Below, piece after piece: positions 39,356 through 49,417 of a stretch of DNA of 64,000 bases. Below the pieces are notes generated by a model. The model searched no databases. It was not told the origin of the DNA and was given only the letters and a program-made list of their open reading frames with translations. This DNA comes from Vagococcus jeotgali (GTDB lineage Bacteria; Bacillota; Bacilli; Lactobacillales; Vagococcaceae): assembly GCF_035918315.1 (NCBI RefSeq), contig NZ_CP142146.1, positions 1,426,001-1,490,000 on the forward strand. Reading direction: 5' to 3'. How positions within the stretch are numbered: the stretch's first letter is position 1; every line of letters starts with the position of its first letter. A program made the translations under genes and the position numbers.

Positions 39356-40210
39356 ATGACTCTTAATGAGTTACAACAAATTTATACTACAGGATTTTTT
39401 CAACAAGAAAAAACAACATCCACTGAGTACGTGATACTACCTATAGATCATGGCTGGTTTCACATTCCTTGTGAAAACTTAACAAAAACAGAAATTAAAC
39501 TTCTAAAGACTTATTTTAATCAAACCAAAACAAACACTGATTTAATTAGCCACCCTTGGTACAATTACTTATTTGCAAATGGCACACTACCTCACTCCAC
39601 TGATAGTTGCCGAATCATTCAAATACACCTAAAAAAAGAGTCACCCTTAAAAGATGACTGGTTGACTCATTTCACTAATCTATTTAATCAAGTTGAAGAT
39701 GCCTTTTTCATTAATAGTACCACTGCTATCTTAATTGAAAAGCAAAATAGTATGTCTAGTAACATAGATGATATTAAAGCCATGCTTCTCACATTGGAAG
39801 CTGATTTTATGGTGCAAGCTACTATTTTTCTAGGTGCTTTTCATGAATTATCACCTAGATTTATAGACTTCTTCAAAGAAGAAAATCAGCTAGGGCTTAC
39901 TTATGCTAAACATTTCCATGTCAATGATGTCTTTAATTTCCAGCATATTGCTTTGAATTATCTCACTCAAGAAACCATCGCAAAAAGTTCTATTATGACG
40001 GATATAAAAGCTAATCTACAACTTGATGAAGAGTTTATACAAATCATTCATACTCTTTGGGAGGAACAAGGCAATATCACTTCCACTTCTAAAAAGTTAT
40101 ATATCCACCGAAATACTTTACAGTACCGACTGGATAAGTTTTATGAGCGAACTGGATTATCACTTAAAAATATGAATGACTTGACTCTTTGTTACCTAGT
40201 CAGTCTTTAG
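39356..40210 (+). CDS. PucR-type transcriptional regulator
   Basis: The 284-residue protein has a C-terminal PucR-type helix-turn-helix (about residues 225-284, with GNITSTSKKLYIHRNTLQYRLDKF) and an N-terminal region of unknown ligand specificity. AAAGGA eight bases upstream favours the ATG at 39356 over two earlier in-frame ATGs. It is monocistronic and its last four bases overlap the convergent metallopeptidase gene. The target genes cannot be told from context. Confidence 0.75.
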   Translation: MTLNELQQIYTTGFFQQEKTTSTEYVILPIDHGWFHIPCENLTKTEIKLLKTYFNQTKTNTDLISHPWYNYLFANGTLPHSTDSCRIIQIHLKKESPLKDDWLTHFTNLFNQVEDAFFINSTTAILIEKQNSMSSNIDDIKAMLLTLEADFMVQATIFLGAFHELSPRFIDFFKEENQLGLTYAKHFHVNDVFNFQHIALNYLTQETIAKSSIMTDIKANLQLDEEFIQIIHTLWEEQGNITSTSKKLYIHRNTLQYRLDKFYERTGLSLKNMNDLTLCYLVSL

Positions 40211-40911
40211 TTTCGTCGGTTATTATTACCAAATAAAATAAATAAACGCAATAACTGTAAAAGTGACGTGATAGCTGCGGCAACATAAGTTAGGGCTGCG
40301 GCTTGAAGCACTTTTTTGGCCATTTTCAGCTCATCTTTTTCTAGGATGTGATTGTCACTTAGTATGGCTAAGGCTCTTCTTGAGGCATTAAATTCAACAG
40401 GTAACGTCACGACTTGGAAAAGAAATGTTAACGCAAAACACCAAAGTCCAATATTAACTAAAATCGGTGTGCTACTAAAGAATATAGCACCAACAAAAAT
40501 CAAAGGAATTGAAATTTTAGCTCCAAAATTCACAACAGGTACTAGAGCAATTCTTAACTTTAGTGGACCATAACTTTTTTGATCTTGAACCGCATGTCCA
40601 CATTCATGGGCTGCCACACCTATTGCAGCAACTGATGTTGATTCTGCTGTTGCTTGAGACAAACTCAGTACTTTTGTATGTGAATTATAATTATCAGTCA
40701 AATCTCCAGATATTTGCTGAACACCAACATCATTAATACCAGCATCTTGTAAGATCATCTTGGCAACATCTGTGCCTGTATACCCCTTTTTATTTCTTAC
40801 TTTGTCATATTTTCGATAAGTACTATTAACAAAACTAGAGGCTAGCATGGAAATGAACATTCCTATGATAACCAATATATAAGTACTATCGAAGTAAAAT
40901 GGCATAAACAT
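40207..40911 (-). CDS. Membrane zinc metallopeptidase (YugP-like)
   Basis: The 234-residue protein of the neutral zinc metallopeptidase family (Zn_peptidase_2) has an N-terminal hydrophobic segment (residues 8-25), the zinc motif VAAHECGHAVQDQ about residue 95, and three further hydrophobic segments in the second half. GAAGGAGGG precedes the start. The substrate is unknown. Confidence 0.88.
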   Translation of the reverse strand: MFMPFYFDSTYILVIIGMFISMLASSFVNSTYRKYDKVRNKKGYTGTDVAKMILQDAGINDVGVQQISGDLTDNYNSHTKVLSLSQATAESTSVAAIGVAAHECGHAVQDQKSYGPLKLRIALVPVVNFGAKISIPLIFVGAIFFSSTPILVNIGLWCFALTFLFQVVTLPVEFNASRRALAILSDNHILEKDELKMAKKVLQAAALTYVAAAITSLLQLLRLFILFGNNNRRN

Positions 40912-41122
40912 CGTATCCCTCCTTCATTACTTATATTTCATATTGTAACAGATTTCTTTTGTTTTTTTTAGCAAAAGAAAAAAGTTTAAAAAATTTATAT
41001 ACTGTTTAATAATTGTTGATTAATTGAATTGTTTCGTATTGGAAAGTAGATTTATTATTTGAAATAATGTATCTTTAATATACTAATAATAGTATCTATT
41101 GAAAAGAAAGGTCGTGACATAT

Positions 41123-42628
41123 ATGCGTAGTCTTTTAGACACCCCAACTCAAAGAAGATTAAATATTTTAGAGCAGTTAAATCAAGCTTCTGGGTGGATA
41201 AATTCAAACCAATTAGCTGAAAATAACCATGCTTCTTTAAGAACCATTAATAATGATATCAGCTATTTAAGAGAGCATTGGTATCCTAAACTTATTATCG
41301 AAACTTCTAAAAAAAATGGTATTCGTTTAAAAATACAACCAAATACACATATTTCATTAGTCTATCAGCATATATTAAAAAATTCCGATGCTTTCAGACT
41401 GCTAGAAGCAGTTTTTTTCGATACCACTTTGAGTATTGAAAAATGGGGAGAGCGTCTATTTATTAGTGAGTCCTCTCTTTATAGAATCACTAATGACATT
41501 GCTCAAATTATTAAACTGTACGGACTTAATCTAGAAAAAAAAACATGTAAAATCATCGGTGATGATGAGTTTTATGTTCGTTTTTTTTATTCAAACTTTT
41601 TTTGTGAAGCTCATGATATGACTGAGTGGCCCTTTCCTTCTGATAAAAAGACAACTATTGAATTCGTTAAACGTATTATAGCTCATTTTAACATTGCTGT
41701 TGATGATCGTGATTTGTTAGATATTGCTTATGTTTTAAACGTCAGTTTAGTCAGACAAAGTCAGGGATTTTTTATTACTGGTTATTCTGATGATTTATTT
41801 ACTCAACAAATGAAAGACTCTTTACATGATTCCCTAGATGTATTACAACCTTTAGCGGATACTTATGGTGTGACTCTTGATGAGAAGGTCATGACTGACT
41901 TAATGTTTGCACTATACTACCACTTAATTAATTGGGATTCTGAAGAGGAATATTTATTTATCTCAGAACAAATCAATCAACTTTTAAAAAATGTCCGCTC
42001 TGTTTTTGATTTAACCTTAACAAATGAACTATCAAGTAGAATTGAATCTTACATGACTCACCTTTATTTGATGCATAAAGTTTATCCGTTTCCTGACTAT
42101 ACTATTTTTAATCAACACTTTTATAATGCTATTGCAATTAGACAACTTTTCCCTTTAATGAGTTTAGTCATTGAAAAGGAATTAATTAAACTAGAAAATA
42201 GTACTAATTTCCCGTGGCATACTGATTATTATTACGTTATTTTATATACCTTAATGATTAAATGGTCTGATCTTCCTTTTCTATTAGAGAAGAAAAAAGA
42301 AAAAGTTAAAGTCCTAGTCATCAGTGACTTTAGTAGTGATCATTCTGAGTTTTTAGCTGATATGATTGAAAATAAATTTGGACAAAAAGCCATTGTGGAT
42401 AATTTTACCGATTCTGTCATTTTTTTAAATGACTTACCAGATGATTATTTTAATGCTTATGATATTATAGTGAGCACGATTTGTTCAAACTCTTTACCTG
42501 ATGAAAAATTAATCTCAATCGACAATATTCCATCTGACAATAATTGGCGTGAAATAAGACAAGCTATCAATAGAACCCAAAAAGTTAATGATAAAGTTGT
42601 TAACCACTTGAATAAAAACTACCGTTAG
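41123..42628 (+). CDS. Mga-like transcriptional regulator
   Basis: The roughly 501-residue protein has an N-terminal helix-turn-helix (RRLNILEQLNQASGWINSNQ and RTINNDISYLREHWYP), a second Mga-type winged helix (ISESSLYRITNDIAQIIKLY), a PRD-like central region and a C-terminal EIIB-like domain (KVLVISDFSSDHSEFLADM). Such regulators respond to sugar phosphotransferase status. The ATG at 41123 is used; the longer reading begins at a TTG. The gene is nine bases ahead of the diguanylate cyclase gene, so it probably shares its transcript. Confidence 0.8.
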   Translation: MRSLLDTPTQRRLNILEQLNQASGWINSNQLAENNHASLRTINNDISYLREHWYPKLIIETSKKNGIRLKIQPNTHISLVYQHILKNSDAFRLLEAVFFDTTLSIEKWGERLFISESSLYRITNDIAQIIKLYGLNLEKKTCKIIGDDEFYVRFFYSNFFCEAHDMTEWPFPSDKKTTIEFVKRIIAHFNIAVDDRDLLDIAYVLNVSLVRQSQGFFITGYSDDLFTQQMKDSLHDSLDVLQPLADTYGVTLDEKVMTDLMFALYYHLINWDSEEEYLFISEQINQLLKNVRSVFDLTLTNELSSRIESYMTHLYLMHKVYPFPDYTIFNQHFYNAIAIRQLFPLMSLVIEKELIKLENSTNFPWHTDYYYVILYTLMIKWSDLPFLLEKKKEKVKVLVISDFSSDHSEFLADMIENKFGQKAIVDNFTDSVIFLNDLPDDYFNAYDIIVSTICSNSLPDEKLISIDNIPSDNNWREIRQAINRTQKVNDKVVNHLNKNYR

Positions 42629-43631
42629 GAGGCGACTATGGCTGCTGCAATTCTCTACTTCATCAAGGATATTCTAATTAGCCTATCCTTGATTATAACG
42701 GTAACTTTAGTGCTGTATATCGTTAGTATTAGGCAATTTTTAAAAGAGGATAAAGGAGACATCTTATTTTCAGAACATACAGGTGCTTCTCCCTTAAGAC
42801 CTAGCCAAAATATTTTATTAGGTATTGCCATGGGATTTATGCTCTTTTTCATTTCACATAATATTATTAATTTACCTGTTCCTGGTATGTTACCAATGGA
42901 TATACGATACCTTTTAGTATTTTTTATTGTTTATTACGGGTCCCCAATTGTAGGGTTTTATAGTATCACCACACTAAGTATCACTAAATTAATACAATAC
43001 ATACTGGTTCATGATTCTTCTGTTATTCATATAAATAATACCATTTTAATGTATTTATTATTAATTATCGCCTCATTTATTTATAAAAGAAAAATACCTC
43101 CTAAACGAGCGTCCTACATTTACCTTGGTCTAACTTTATTACTCCGGATTGCTTCCTATGATTTGTCAAATGCCGTAACTTGGACTTATACAGATACACC
43201 AATAAGCTACTTACATCTACTTATCTTTATCTTGACTATGTCTGGTATTTTTTTATTTACGTCATGGTTCATTAACCAATTCATCAATATTTCACAACAA
43301 ATTGGATTCTATCAAAGAGAAGCTATTTACGATAAGCTAACCAATCTCTATAAAAAAGACGCCTTTTTCTTCTTTTTAAATCATGCTCGTAATGATTTGA
43401 TTTATCATAAAAAAACCTTATCTGTGGCCATTATAGATATTGATAATTTTAAACAAATTAATGATAATTACGGACATTTAGCCGGGGATAAAGCTCTAGT
43501 ACACACATCTCATCTACTTTTAACTAACAGTGATGTCACCCAAGAAGCTAAATATTGCCGACTTGGTGGGGATGAAATTGGGGTTGTCTTCAACATAGAT
43601 AACAAAGATCCTTATGATATGCTTTATGAAA

Positions 43632-43645
43632 AAATTAAACTTTTT
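43632..43645. repeat. Left 14-bp direct repeat of IS30 copy 2
   Basis: AAATTAAACTTTTT is repeated exactly at 44886-44899. Confidence 0.85.
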
Positions 43646-44885
43646 CTAAATTGCAACATTAAGTTAGCCACTCTGGTAAAAATATCTAAATATCAGTGTT
43701 ATTTTATTGAACCCCTTACTTACCAACATGTTTTGATCTTTAGATTTTGAATTTCTTCTAAAAATAATGTTGCTGGTTGTCTATAGTCTAAAATTTTACG
43801 CGGCAAAAGATTAACTTTTTCAGTAGCCAGTTGTATGAACTGCTTTGAGTAGTGACAGATAGGCGTTCCTTTCGGAACAAATTGCCGTAATAAACCATTA
43901 TGTCTTTCGTTTGTTCCTCGTTCCCAAGATGAATAAGGGTGAGCAAAGTAGATATCAGTCATTTGTTGCAGAGTATCATCAAGTGAGCTAAATTCACTGC
44001 CATTATCAGCAGTAATCGATTGAAATATGCTACTAAATCGGGCTCTTCCAAACTCATATTTTAACTGTTTAATAGCGTAACTAACAGACTCTTCAGTATG
44101 ATCATCTAGAACAACAGTAATCATGTAGCGAGTTTTTCTTTCAACAAGTGTAAGTAGAGCATTATCATCTTTAGATTTTGAACCAATGACACTGTCTATT
44201 TCCCAATGACCAAACTCTTGTCTAGAATCAATTTTGCTAGGTCGTTCATCAATTGATTTTCCAAGAGCTTTTTTATGCTGACGACTTCTTTTCTTTTTAG
44301 GTGATAGTCTAACTTTCATCTTGAGATGATGATTTCTGACTGGTAAAAAACCTTTATCAATATAGTTATAAAGTGTCTTAGTAGAAACAATAGGTTTATC
44401 CCAAGTCCCTAAAGACTTGATAAAGCCAACAATTGCATCTGGTGACCAATTAAAGTCTATCATTTGTTTACAAGCATAATTAATAAAATCAACAGCACTA
44501 ACTAGCTTAGATTTCGAACCACAGCGTTTCCTGTTTTCTATGTATTTAGCTTGCCCCGTATCAGCAAAATAGAGTTGTTTAGGTTTCTTATTTTCTTTGA
44601 TTTGCGTGGTCGTTCCTCGTTTAAGCTCATTACTTATTGTTTGATGGTGTCGGCCTAATCGTCTACCAATTTCTCTATTAGAGTCTCCCATATTATGCCA
44701 AACTTCAATAAGCTGCCTTTCCTTTAAGGAAAGATGTTTATAACTAGATGTCTTTGTGTTATTCTTAATTTTCACCATGATAAAAATTCCTTTCGTTGTT
44801 GGGTAGTTACTTCAATGATACACGAATTTTTACCATGGTGTTTTTTTATTATTTTAGAGTGGCTAACTTGATTTTACAACTAAGC
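43646..44885 (-). mobile_element. IS30-family insertion sequence, copy 2 (1240 bp)
   Basis: It is identical to copy 1 at 22316-23555 apart from one silent base and lies in the same orientation. It interrupts the GGDEF gene and is flanked by a different perfect 14-bp direct repeat, showing an independent insertion. Confidence 0.92.
43720..44778 (-). CDS. IS30-family transposase (copy 2)
   Basis: The 352-residue protein is identical to the transposase of copy 1, with intact helix-turn-helix and DDE motifs (WEIDSVIGSK, TADNGSEFSS, SSWERGTNERHNG). The only DNA difference is a synonymous His codon at 44326. Near identity indicates recent transposition. Confidence 0.96.
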   Translation of the reverse strand: MVKIKNNTKTSSYKHLSLKERQLIEVWHNMGDSNREIGRRLGRHHQTISNELKRGTTTQIKENKKPKQLYFADTGQAKYIENRKRCGSKSKLVSAVDFINYACKQMIDFNWSPDAIVGFIKSLGTWDKPIVSTKTLYNYIDKGFLPVRNHHLKMKVRLSPKKKRSRQHKKALGKSIDERPSKIDSRQEFGHWEIDSVIGSKSKDDNALLTLVERKTRYMITVVLDDHTEESVSYAIKQLKYEFGRARFSSIFQSITADNGSEFSSLDDTLQQMTDIYFAHPYSSWERGTNERHNGLLRQFVPKGTPICHYSKQFIQLATEKVNLLPRKILDYRQPATLFLEEIQNLKIKTCW

Positions 44886-44899
44886 AAATTAAACTTTTT
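44886..44899. repeat. Right 14-bp direct repeat of IS30 copy 2
   Basis: AAATTAAACTTTTT is identical to 43632-43645. Confidence 0.85.
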
Positions 44900-45094
44900 A
44901 AGAAAACACCACTTATTTATAAAGAGCAAACCATTGATATCACTTTGTCTTGCGGACTTGTGATTATGCACTTACAAGATGTTCAAACTGATGTGCCAAA
45001 CTCAAATCAAATTTTTACATTAGCTGATGAAGCTCTTTACGAGGCAAAAAAAGATGGGAAAAATAAAATCATGGTTAAGCGTATTTATTTAAAC

Positions 45095-45139
45095 AAAAAG
45101 AAGGAGAAAGACAATTTTTACGTCTTTCTCCTTCTTTTT
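45095..45139. terminator. Bidirectional terminator between the GGDEF gene and nifJ
   Basis: AAAAAGAAGGAGAAAGAC/GTCTTTCTCCTTCTTTTT is a near-perfect 18-bp stem with A and T runs; the end of the GGDEF reading frame runs through it. Confidence 0.88.
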
Positions 45140-45140
45140 A

Positions 45141-48100
45141 TTATTTACCTGATAAATGTTTGTATGTTTGTGCCTTCTCAATAGCCTCATCTGCTGATTT
45201 TTCAAGTAGATGAGTTGCCTCTTCTTGACTATCTAACACGTTTTCTAATGAAGAAAAACGTGACTGGAAATTAAAGAAATCAGGAAGTGTATCAAAATCC
45301 GCTTTTTTATAGTCAATTTTTAAAGGTTCTTTACCTTTTAGTGCTAACTCTGGGTTAAACCTGTATAATGGCCAGTACCCAGACTCTACAGCTTTTTTGG
45401 TTACTTCAATCGCTTCGCTCATCCCGCCTTGAATACCATGATTAATACATGGAACATAACCAATGATAAGTGATGGACCAGGGTAGCTTTCAGCCTCTGC
45501 AATAGCTTTAATTGTTTGTGTTGGATTAGCATTCATAGCTATTTGTGCCACATAAACATTGCCATAAGTCATCGCAATCATACCTAAATCTTTTTTAGCT
45601 GTTCTTTTTCCTAATGAAGAAAATTTTGCAATAGCGGCTGTTGGTGTTGCTTTTGACGTCTGACCACCAGTATTGGAGTAAACCTCATTATCCATAACAA
45701 AAATATTAACATCTTCACCACTAGCAAACACATGATCTATCCCACCAAAACCAATATCATAAGCCCAACCATCACCACCAATAATCCACTGGCTTGGTTT
45801 CACAAATAAGTCTCGCTTATCATAGAGCATATTTAGTTTTTCTAAGCCTCCTTTTTCTTCTAATAGTGCAGCTTCTAATTTAGTAGAACGTTGACGTGAG
45901 CCATCCCCTATGTTCATATGTTCAATCCAGTCATTCATCAACTCTCTTAGACTTTCTGAACCCAGGCCTTCATCAAGAATTGTTTTCATTAAGTTGGCCA
46001 CATGCTCACGCTGTGTTTTATTTGCTAAATACATTCCTAAACCAAATTCAGCATTATCCTCAAATAAAGAATTACTCCAAGCAGGTCCTTGTCCAGCTTC
46101 ATTTGTTGTATAAGGTGTTGCAGGAGAAGATGCTCCCCAAATTGACGAGCAACCTGTGGCATTAGCCATTAACATTCTATCACCGTAAAGCTGGGTTAGT
46201 AATTTAACATAAGTCGTCTCCCCACATCCAGAACAAGCTCCTGAAAATTCCATTAATGGTTTCTCAAATTGTGAACCTTTAATAGACTCTAATTTTTTAA
46301 CTGGATTGTCTTTTTGTTTTAAGGTCATTGAAAAGGCCCAGTTAATTGCCTCTTCTTTTTGTTCTTCATATGGTTTCATCACTAAAGCTTTGTCTTTTAC
46401 TGGACAAATATCCACACATAATCCACATCCCGTACAATCTTCAAGAGACACTTGAATACGATACTTAACCCCATCAGCACCACGCATGTCACGTGTAATG
46501 TAACCACTTGGCGCTTCTTCCATTTCTTCTTCGTCAACTAAAAATGGACGAATAGCTGCATGAGGACAAATAAAAGCACACTCATTACACATCGTACAGG
46601 CACCTGGTTGCCACTCAGGTACTTCTAAAGCAATACCTCGTTTTTCAAAGGCTGCTGTACCAAGTGGGATGCTCCCATCAATCATCTCATTATCAATCAA
46701 TGTTTTAACACTTAAGTCATTACCTTCTTGTCTATTCACTGGTTCTAGAATTTCTCTAACATATTTTGGTTTAGATAAATCGACTTGACTTTCTTTTAAT
46801 TGAATCTCTGCCCACTCACTAGGAATGTCAACTTTAGTTAAAGCTTCAAGGGTCAGATCAATTGCTTTTTGATTTTTTTCCACAATAACTGCTGACTTAT
46901 TACCATATGCTCCCTCAACTTCTTCTTTTAAATAAGTTAGATACTCTTCTTGGGGCATTAATTTGTTTAATTCAAAAAAGGCTGTTGACATAACTTGATT
47001 AATTCTACGACCTAATCCAACCTCTCTGGCAATTGACAAAGCATCAATAATGTAAAAATGAGCTTTTTTATCAGCTAATTGTTTTTTTATTTTTTTAGGT
47101 AGAAGCCGTAATACACGCTCCTTATCCCACGTTGTATTAAGTAGAAACGTTCCGCCTTCTTTTAAGCAATCAATTAAATCATATTGATGCAAGTAAGACC
47201 CGTTGTGACAGCCTATAAAATTAGCTGTATCAATTAAATATGGTGCATCGATTTTTTCTGGGCCAAAGCGCAAGTAAGATGTGGTTAGACCTCCTGATTT
47301 TTTAGAGTCATAAGCAAAATATCCTTGAGCATATAAATCAGTATGATTCCCAATGATTTTAATTGCTTGTTTATTAGCTCCCACTGTTCCATCAGAACCA
47401 AATCCCCAAAATTTCGCTTGGTAAGTCGACTTTGGTAATAAATCGATTGTATCACCAACTGGTAGTGATAAGTGGGTCACGTCATCATTGATACCTATTG
47501 TAAAGCGGTATAATAATTTATCTACAGGACCAGCTAAGTGATCAAAAACAGCTTTTATCTGATTTGGCGGTACATCTTTTGACCCTAGACCATACCTACC
47601 CCCAATAACAATCGGACGATTTGGGTGTCGGTACATCGCACTTTGAATATCTAATAACAAAGGCTCACCATCAGCTCCAGGTTCTTTTGTTCTATCTAAG
47701 ACAGCTATTCTTTCTACTGTTTTTGGTAGTTTTTCTAAAACATTCTCAGTTGGAAATGGACGATATAAATGAATATTTAAGTGAGCGACCTTTTTACCTG
47801 ATTGATTTAGATAATCAACAGTTTGTCTGATAGTAGCTGAAACTGACCCCATAGAGATAATTACCTCTGTTGCCTCTGGATCACCGTAATATGTCGTTAA
47901 GTCATAATTTGTTCCTCTAATATGATTAATCTCATTCATATATTTTTGAACAATTTTAGGTACTTGGTTATAATGCTCATTTACCGTTTCTCTTTGTTGA
48001 AAATGAATATCAGGATTTTGCGCCGTCCCTGATACACTAGGATGATTGGGATTCATAGCACGTTTTCTAAAATGAGCTAGAGCCTCTTGATCTACTAATT

Positions 48101-48680
48101 TAGCTAACAGATCATACGGGATAACCTCAATTTTTTGAATTTCATGGCTCGTTCTAAACCCATCAAAAAAATTCATAAAAGGTAAACTAGCCTCTAAGCT
48201 AGCTAAATGAGCTACTCCTGATAAATCCATCACCTCTTGCACAGATCCTTCAGCTAGCATACAAAATCCTGTTTGCCTAGCTGCCATAACATCCCCGTGA
48301 TCTCCAAAGATACTAAGAGCATTAGTTGTAACAGCACGTGAAGCAACATGAAAGACAGTTGGAAGTAATTCACCAGCAATTTTATACATATTAGGAATCA
48401 TCAGTAACAGACCTTGTGAAGCCGTATAAGTAGATGTTAGAGTTCCTGCTTTTAATGAACCATGAACAGCTCCTGCAGCTCCTGCCTCTGATTGCATATT
48501 CACAATCTTTAAAGGCTCATCAAATATATTTTTTCTTGATTTAACTGACCAGCTTTCAACAACTTCTGCCATTGTTGAACTGGGGGTGATAGGATAAACT
48601 GCTGCAAGTTCTGTAAAAGCATAGGAAATATAAGCTGCTGCTGTATTCCCATCCATCGTTATTTTTTTTAATTCTGTCAT
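45141..48680 (-). CDS. nifJ: Pyruvate:flavodoxin/ferredoxin oxidoreductase
   Basis: The 1179-residue single-chain enzyme oxidises pyruvate to acetyl-CoA and CO2, passing electrons to flavodoxin or ferredoxin. The N-terminal MDGNTAAAYISYAFTELAAV and PITPSSTMAE motifs, two 4Fe-4S clusters (CTMCNECAFICPHAA and CTGCGLCVDICPVKD), and the C-terminal TPP domain with SGACSGCGETTYVKLL and GGDGWAYDIGFGGIDH are all intact. A flavodoxin gene lies just upstream on the same strand. It gives a second, oxygen-sensitive pyruvate route beside the PDH complex. Confidence 0.96.
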   Translation of the reverse strand: MTELKKITMDGNTAAAYISYAFTELAAVYPITPSSTMAEVVESWSVKSRKNIFDEPLKIVNMQSEAGAAGAVHGSLKAGTLTSTYTASQGLLLMIPNMYKIAGELLPTVFHVASRAVTTNALSIFGDHGDVMAARQTGFCMLAEGSVQEVMDLSGVAHLASLEASLPFMNFFDGFRTSHEIQKIEVIPYDLLAKLVDQEALAHFRKRAMNPNHPSVSGTAQNPDIHFQQRETVNEHYNQVPKIVQKYMNEINHIRGTNYDLTTYYGDPEATEVIISMGSVSATIRQTVDYLNQSGKKVAHLNIHLYRPFPTENVLEKLPKTVERIAVLDRTKEPGADGEPLLLDIQSAMYRHPNRPIVIGGRYGLGSKDVPPNQIKAVFDHLAGPVDKLLYRFTIGINDDVTHLSLPVGDTIDLLPKSTYQAKFWGFGSDGTVGANKQAIKIIGNHTDLYAQGYFAYDSKKSGGLTTSYLRFGPEKIDAPYLIDTANFIGCHNGSYLHQYDLIDCLKEGGTFLLNTTWDKERVLRLLPKKIKKQLADKKAHFYIIDALSIAREVGLGRRINQVMSTAFFELNKLMPQEEYLTYLKEEVEGAYGNKSAVIVEKNQKAIDLTLEALTKVDIPSEWAEIQLKESQVDLSKPKYVREILEPVNRQEGNDLSVKTLIDNEMIDGSIPLGTAAFEKRGIALEVPEWQPGACTMCNECAFICPHAAIRPFLVDEEEMEEAPSGYITRDMRGADGVKYRIQVSLEDCTGCGLCVDICPVKDKALVMKPYEEQKEEAINWAFSMTLKQKDNPVKKLESIKGSQFEKPLMEFSGACSGCGETTYVKLLTQLYGDRMLMANATGCSSIWGASSPATPYTTNEAGQGPAWSNSLFEDNAEFGLGMYLANKTQREHVANLMKTILDEGLGSESLRELMNDWIEHMNIGDGSRQRSTKLEAALLEEKGGLEKLNMLYDKRDLFVKPSQWIIGGDGWAYDIGFGGIDHVFASGEDVNIFVMDNEVYSNTGGQTSKATPTAAIAKFSSLGKRTAKKDLGMIAMTYGNVYVAQIAMNANPTQTIKAIAEAESYPGPSLIIGYVPCINHGIQGGMSEAIEVTKKAVESGYWPLYRFNPELALKGKEPLKIDYKKADFDTLPDFFNFQSRFSSLENVLDSQEEATHLLEKSADEAIEKAQTYKHLSGK

Positions 48681-48703
48681 TTTTTTACCCTTCTTTTTCT
48701 AAA

Positions 48704-48735
48704 TAAAAAAGGCTGACGAAGGACTTGTCAACCTT
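48704..48735 (-). terminator. Terminator of the flavodoxin gene
   Basis: AAGGTTGAC/GTCAGCCTT on the minus strand is followed by TTTTTTATTT, lying between the flavodoxin gene and nifJ; leaky read-through into nifJ is possible. Confidence 0.7.
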
Positions 48736-48773
48736 AGTTTATCATTATTTCAAATCGTCAAACTCAGCGTTTT

Positions 48774-49220
48774 TTATTCCACACGTGCTGCTAAGGTTTT
48801 AACAAATGTTTCTAAGCCTTGTGCATCATCTTCATCTGCTTCATGTTCAATCATCACTAAATCAGCACCCATTGAGGCACCTGTCTTTTTAAATTGTTCA
48901 ACGAAATCTTTGGCAGACTGACAGTAAAATTCACCATACTCTGTATCACCACTACCAACAACACCAAAGTATTTTCCTGATAAATCTTCTTCTTTTAATT
49001 CTTCAAAGAAGTCTTCTATTTCAAAAGGTAAATCACCATCACCATAAGTATACGTTGCAACAATACAAATGTCAGCATCTTCAAAAAAGTCTGGGTCAAC
49101 ATCTGAACATTCCTCACGTTCAACACTCATGCCCTCATCAATGAATAACTCTTCAACAATTTCAGAAATCCCCTCAGTATTACCAGTCATACTTGCATAA
49201 ACTATTTTTACTAAAGCCAT
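48774..49220 (-). CDS. Flavodoxin
   Basis: The 148-residue short-chain flavodoxin has the FMN phosphate loop YASMTGNTEGISEI at the N terminus, the aromatic loop region TYTYGDGDLPFEI and GSGDTEYGEFYCQSAKDF. It is strongly acidic. It is the likely electron acceptor for the pyruvate oxidoreductase encoded immediately downstream, whose electrons could feed NADP reduction or reductases not seen here. Confidence 0.93.
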   Translation of the reverse strand: MALVKIVYASMTGNTEGISEIVEELFIDEGMSVEREECSDVDPDFFEDADICIVATYTYGDGDLPFEIEDFFEELKEEDLSGKYFGVVGSGDTEYGEFYCQSAKDFVEQFKKTGASMGADLVMIEHEADEDDAQGLETFVKTLAARVE

Positions 49221-49363
49221 CTATTATCTACCTCTCTTGTTTTTATTATATATATTTTCACAAGCATTCTCATCTAGAATTTTAACATAATTACAATACT
49301 TTATGAACACAGATTTTCTAAAAATGTGAAAATTATTACTTTTTTTCCTAAATTATTCTCACA

Positions 49364-49406
49364 CAAAAGGAGATATCATCTCTTTATCAAAAGATAATAT
49401 CTCCCA
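49364..49406 (-). terminator. Terminator of the gcvH-like gene
   Basis: GGAGATAT/ATATCTCC on the minus strand is followed by TTTTGTG. Confidence 0.65.
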
Positions 49407-49417
49407 TATTCATATTA

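Larger units (their letters stand above)
42638..45184 (+). pseudogene. Diguanylate cyclase (GGDEF) gene interrupted by IS30
   Basis: The intact gene would encode about 430 residues: five to six hydrophobic segments (residues 1-220, with PRAxY-like LPMDIRYLLVFF and YYGSPIVGFYSI resembling the LytS 5TM sensor) and a C-terminal GGDEF domain. The domain shows YDKLTNLYKKDAF, IDIDNFKQINDNYGHLAGD and the active-site loop RLGGDEIGVVF (GGDEI instead of GGDEF). IS30 copy 2 lies after residue 336. Removing the 1240-bp element and one 14-bp repeat (1254 bases, 418 codons) joins KIKLF to KKTPLIYKEQ and restores the typical end ADEALYEAKKDGKNK. The restored stop lies 44 bases inside the end of nifJ. AGGAGG precedes the start. 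Confidence 0.85.

Noticed and set aside
43646-43649. CTAA on both sides of IS30 as a 4-bp target duplication
   Set aside because: Both copies share this sequence, so it belongs to the element. A 4-bp reading would also leave the GGDEF frame shifted, whereas the 14-bp repeats restore it.
44945-45184. Stand-alone 79-residue protein after IS30 copy 2
   Set aside because: It is the severed C-terminal part of the GGDEF domain, has no start signal of its own and joins in frame to the upstream half.
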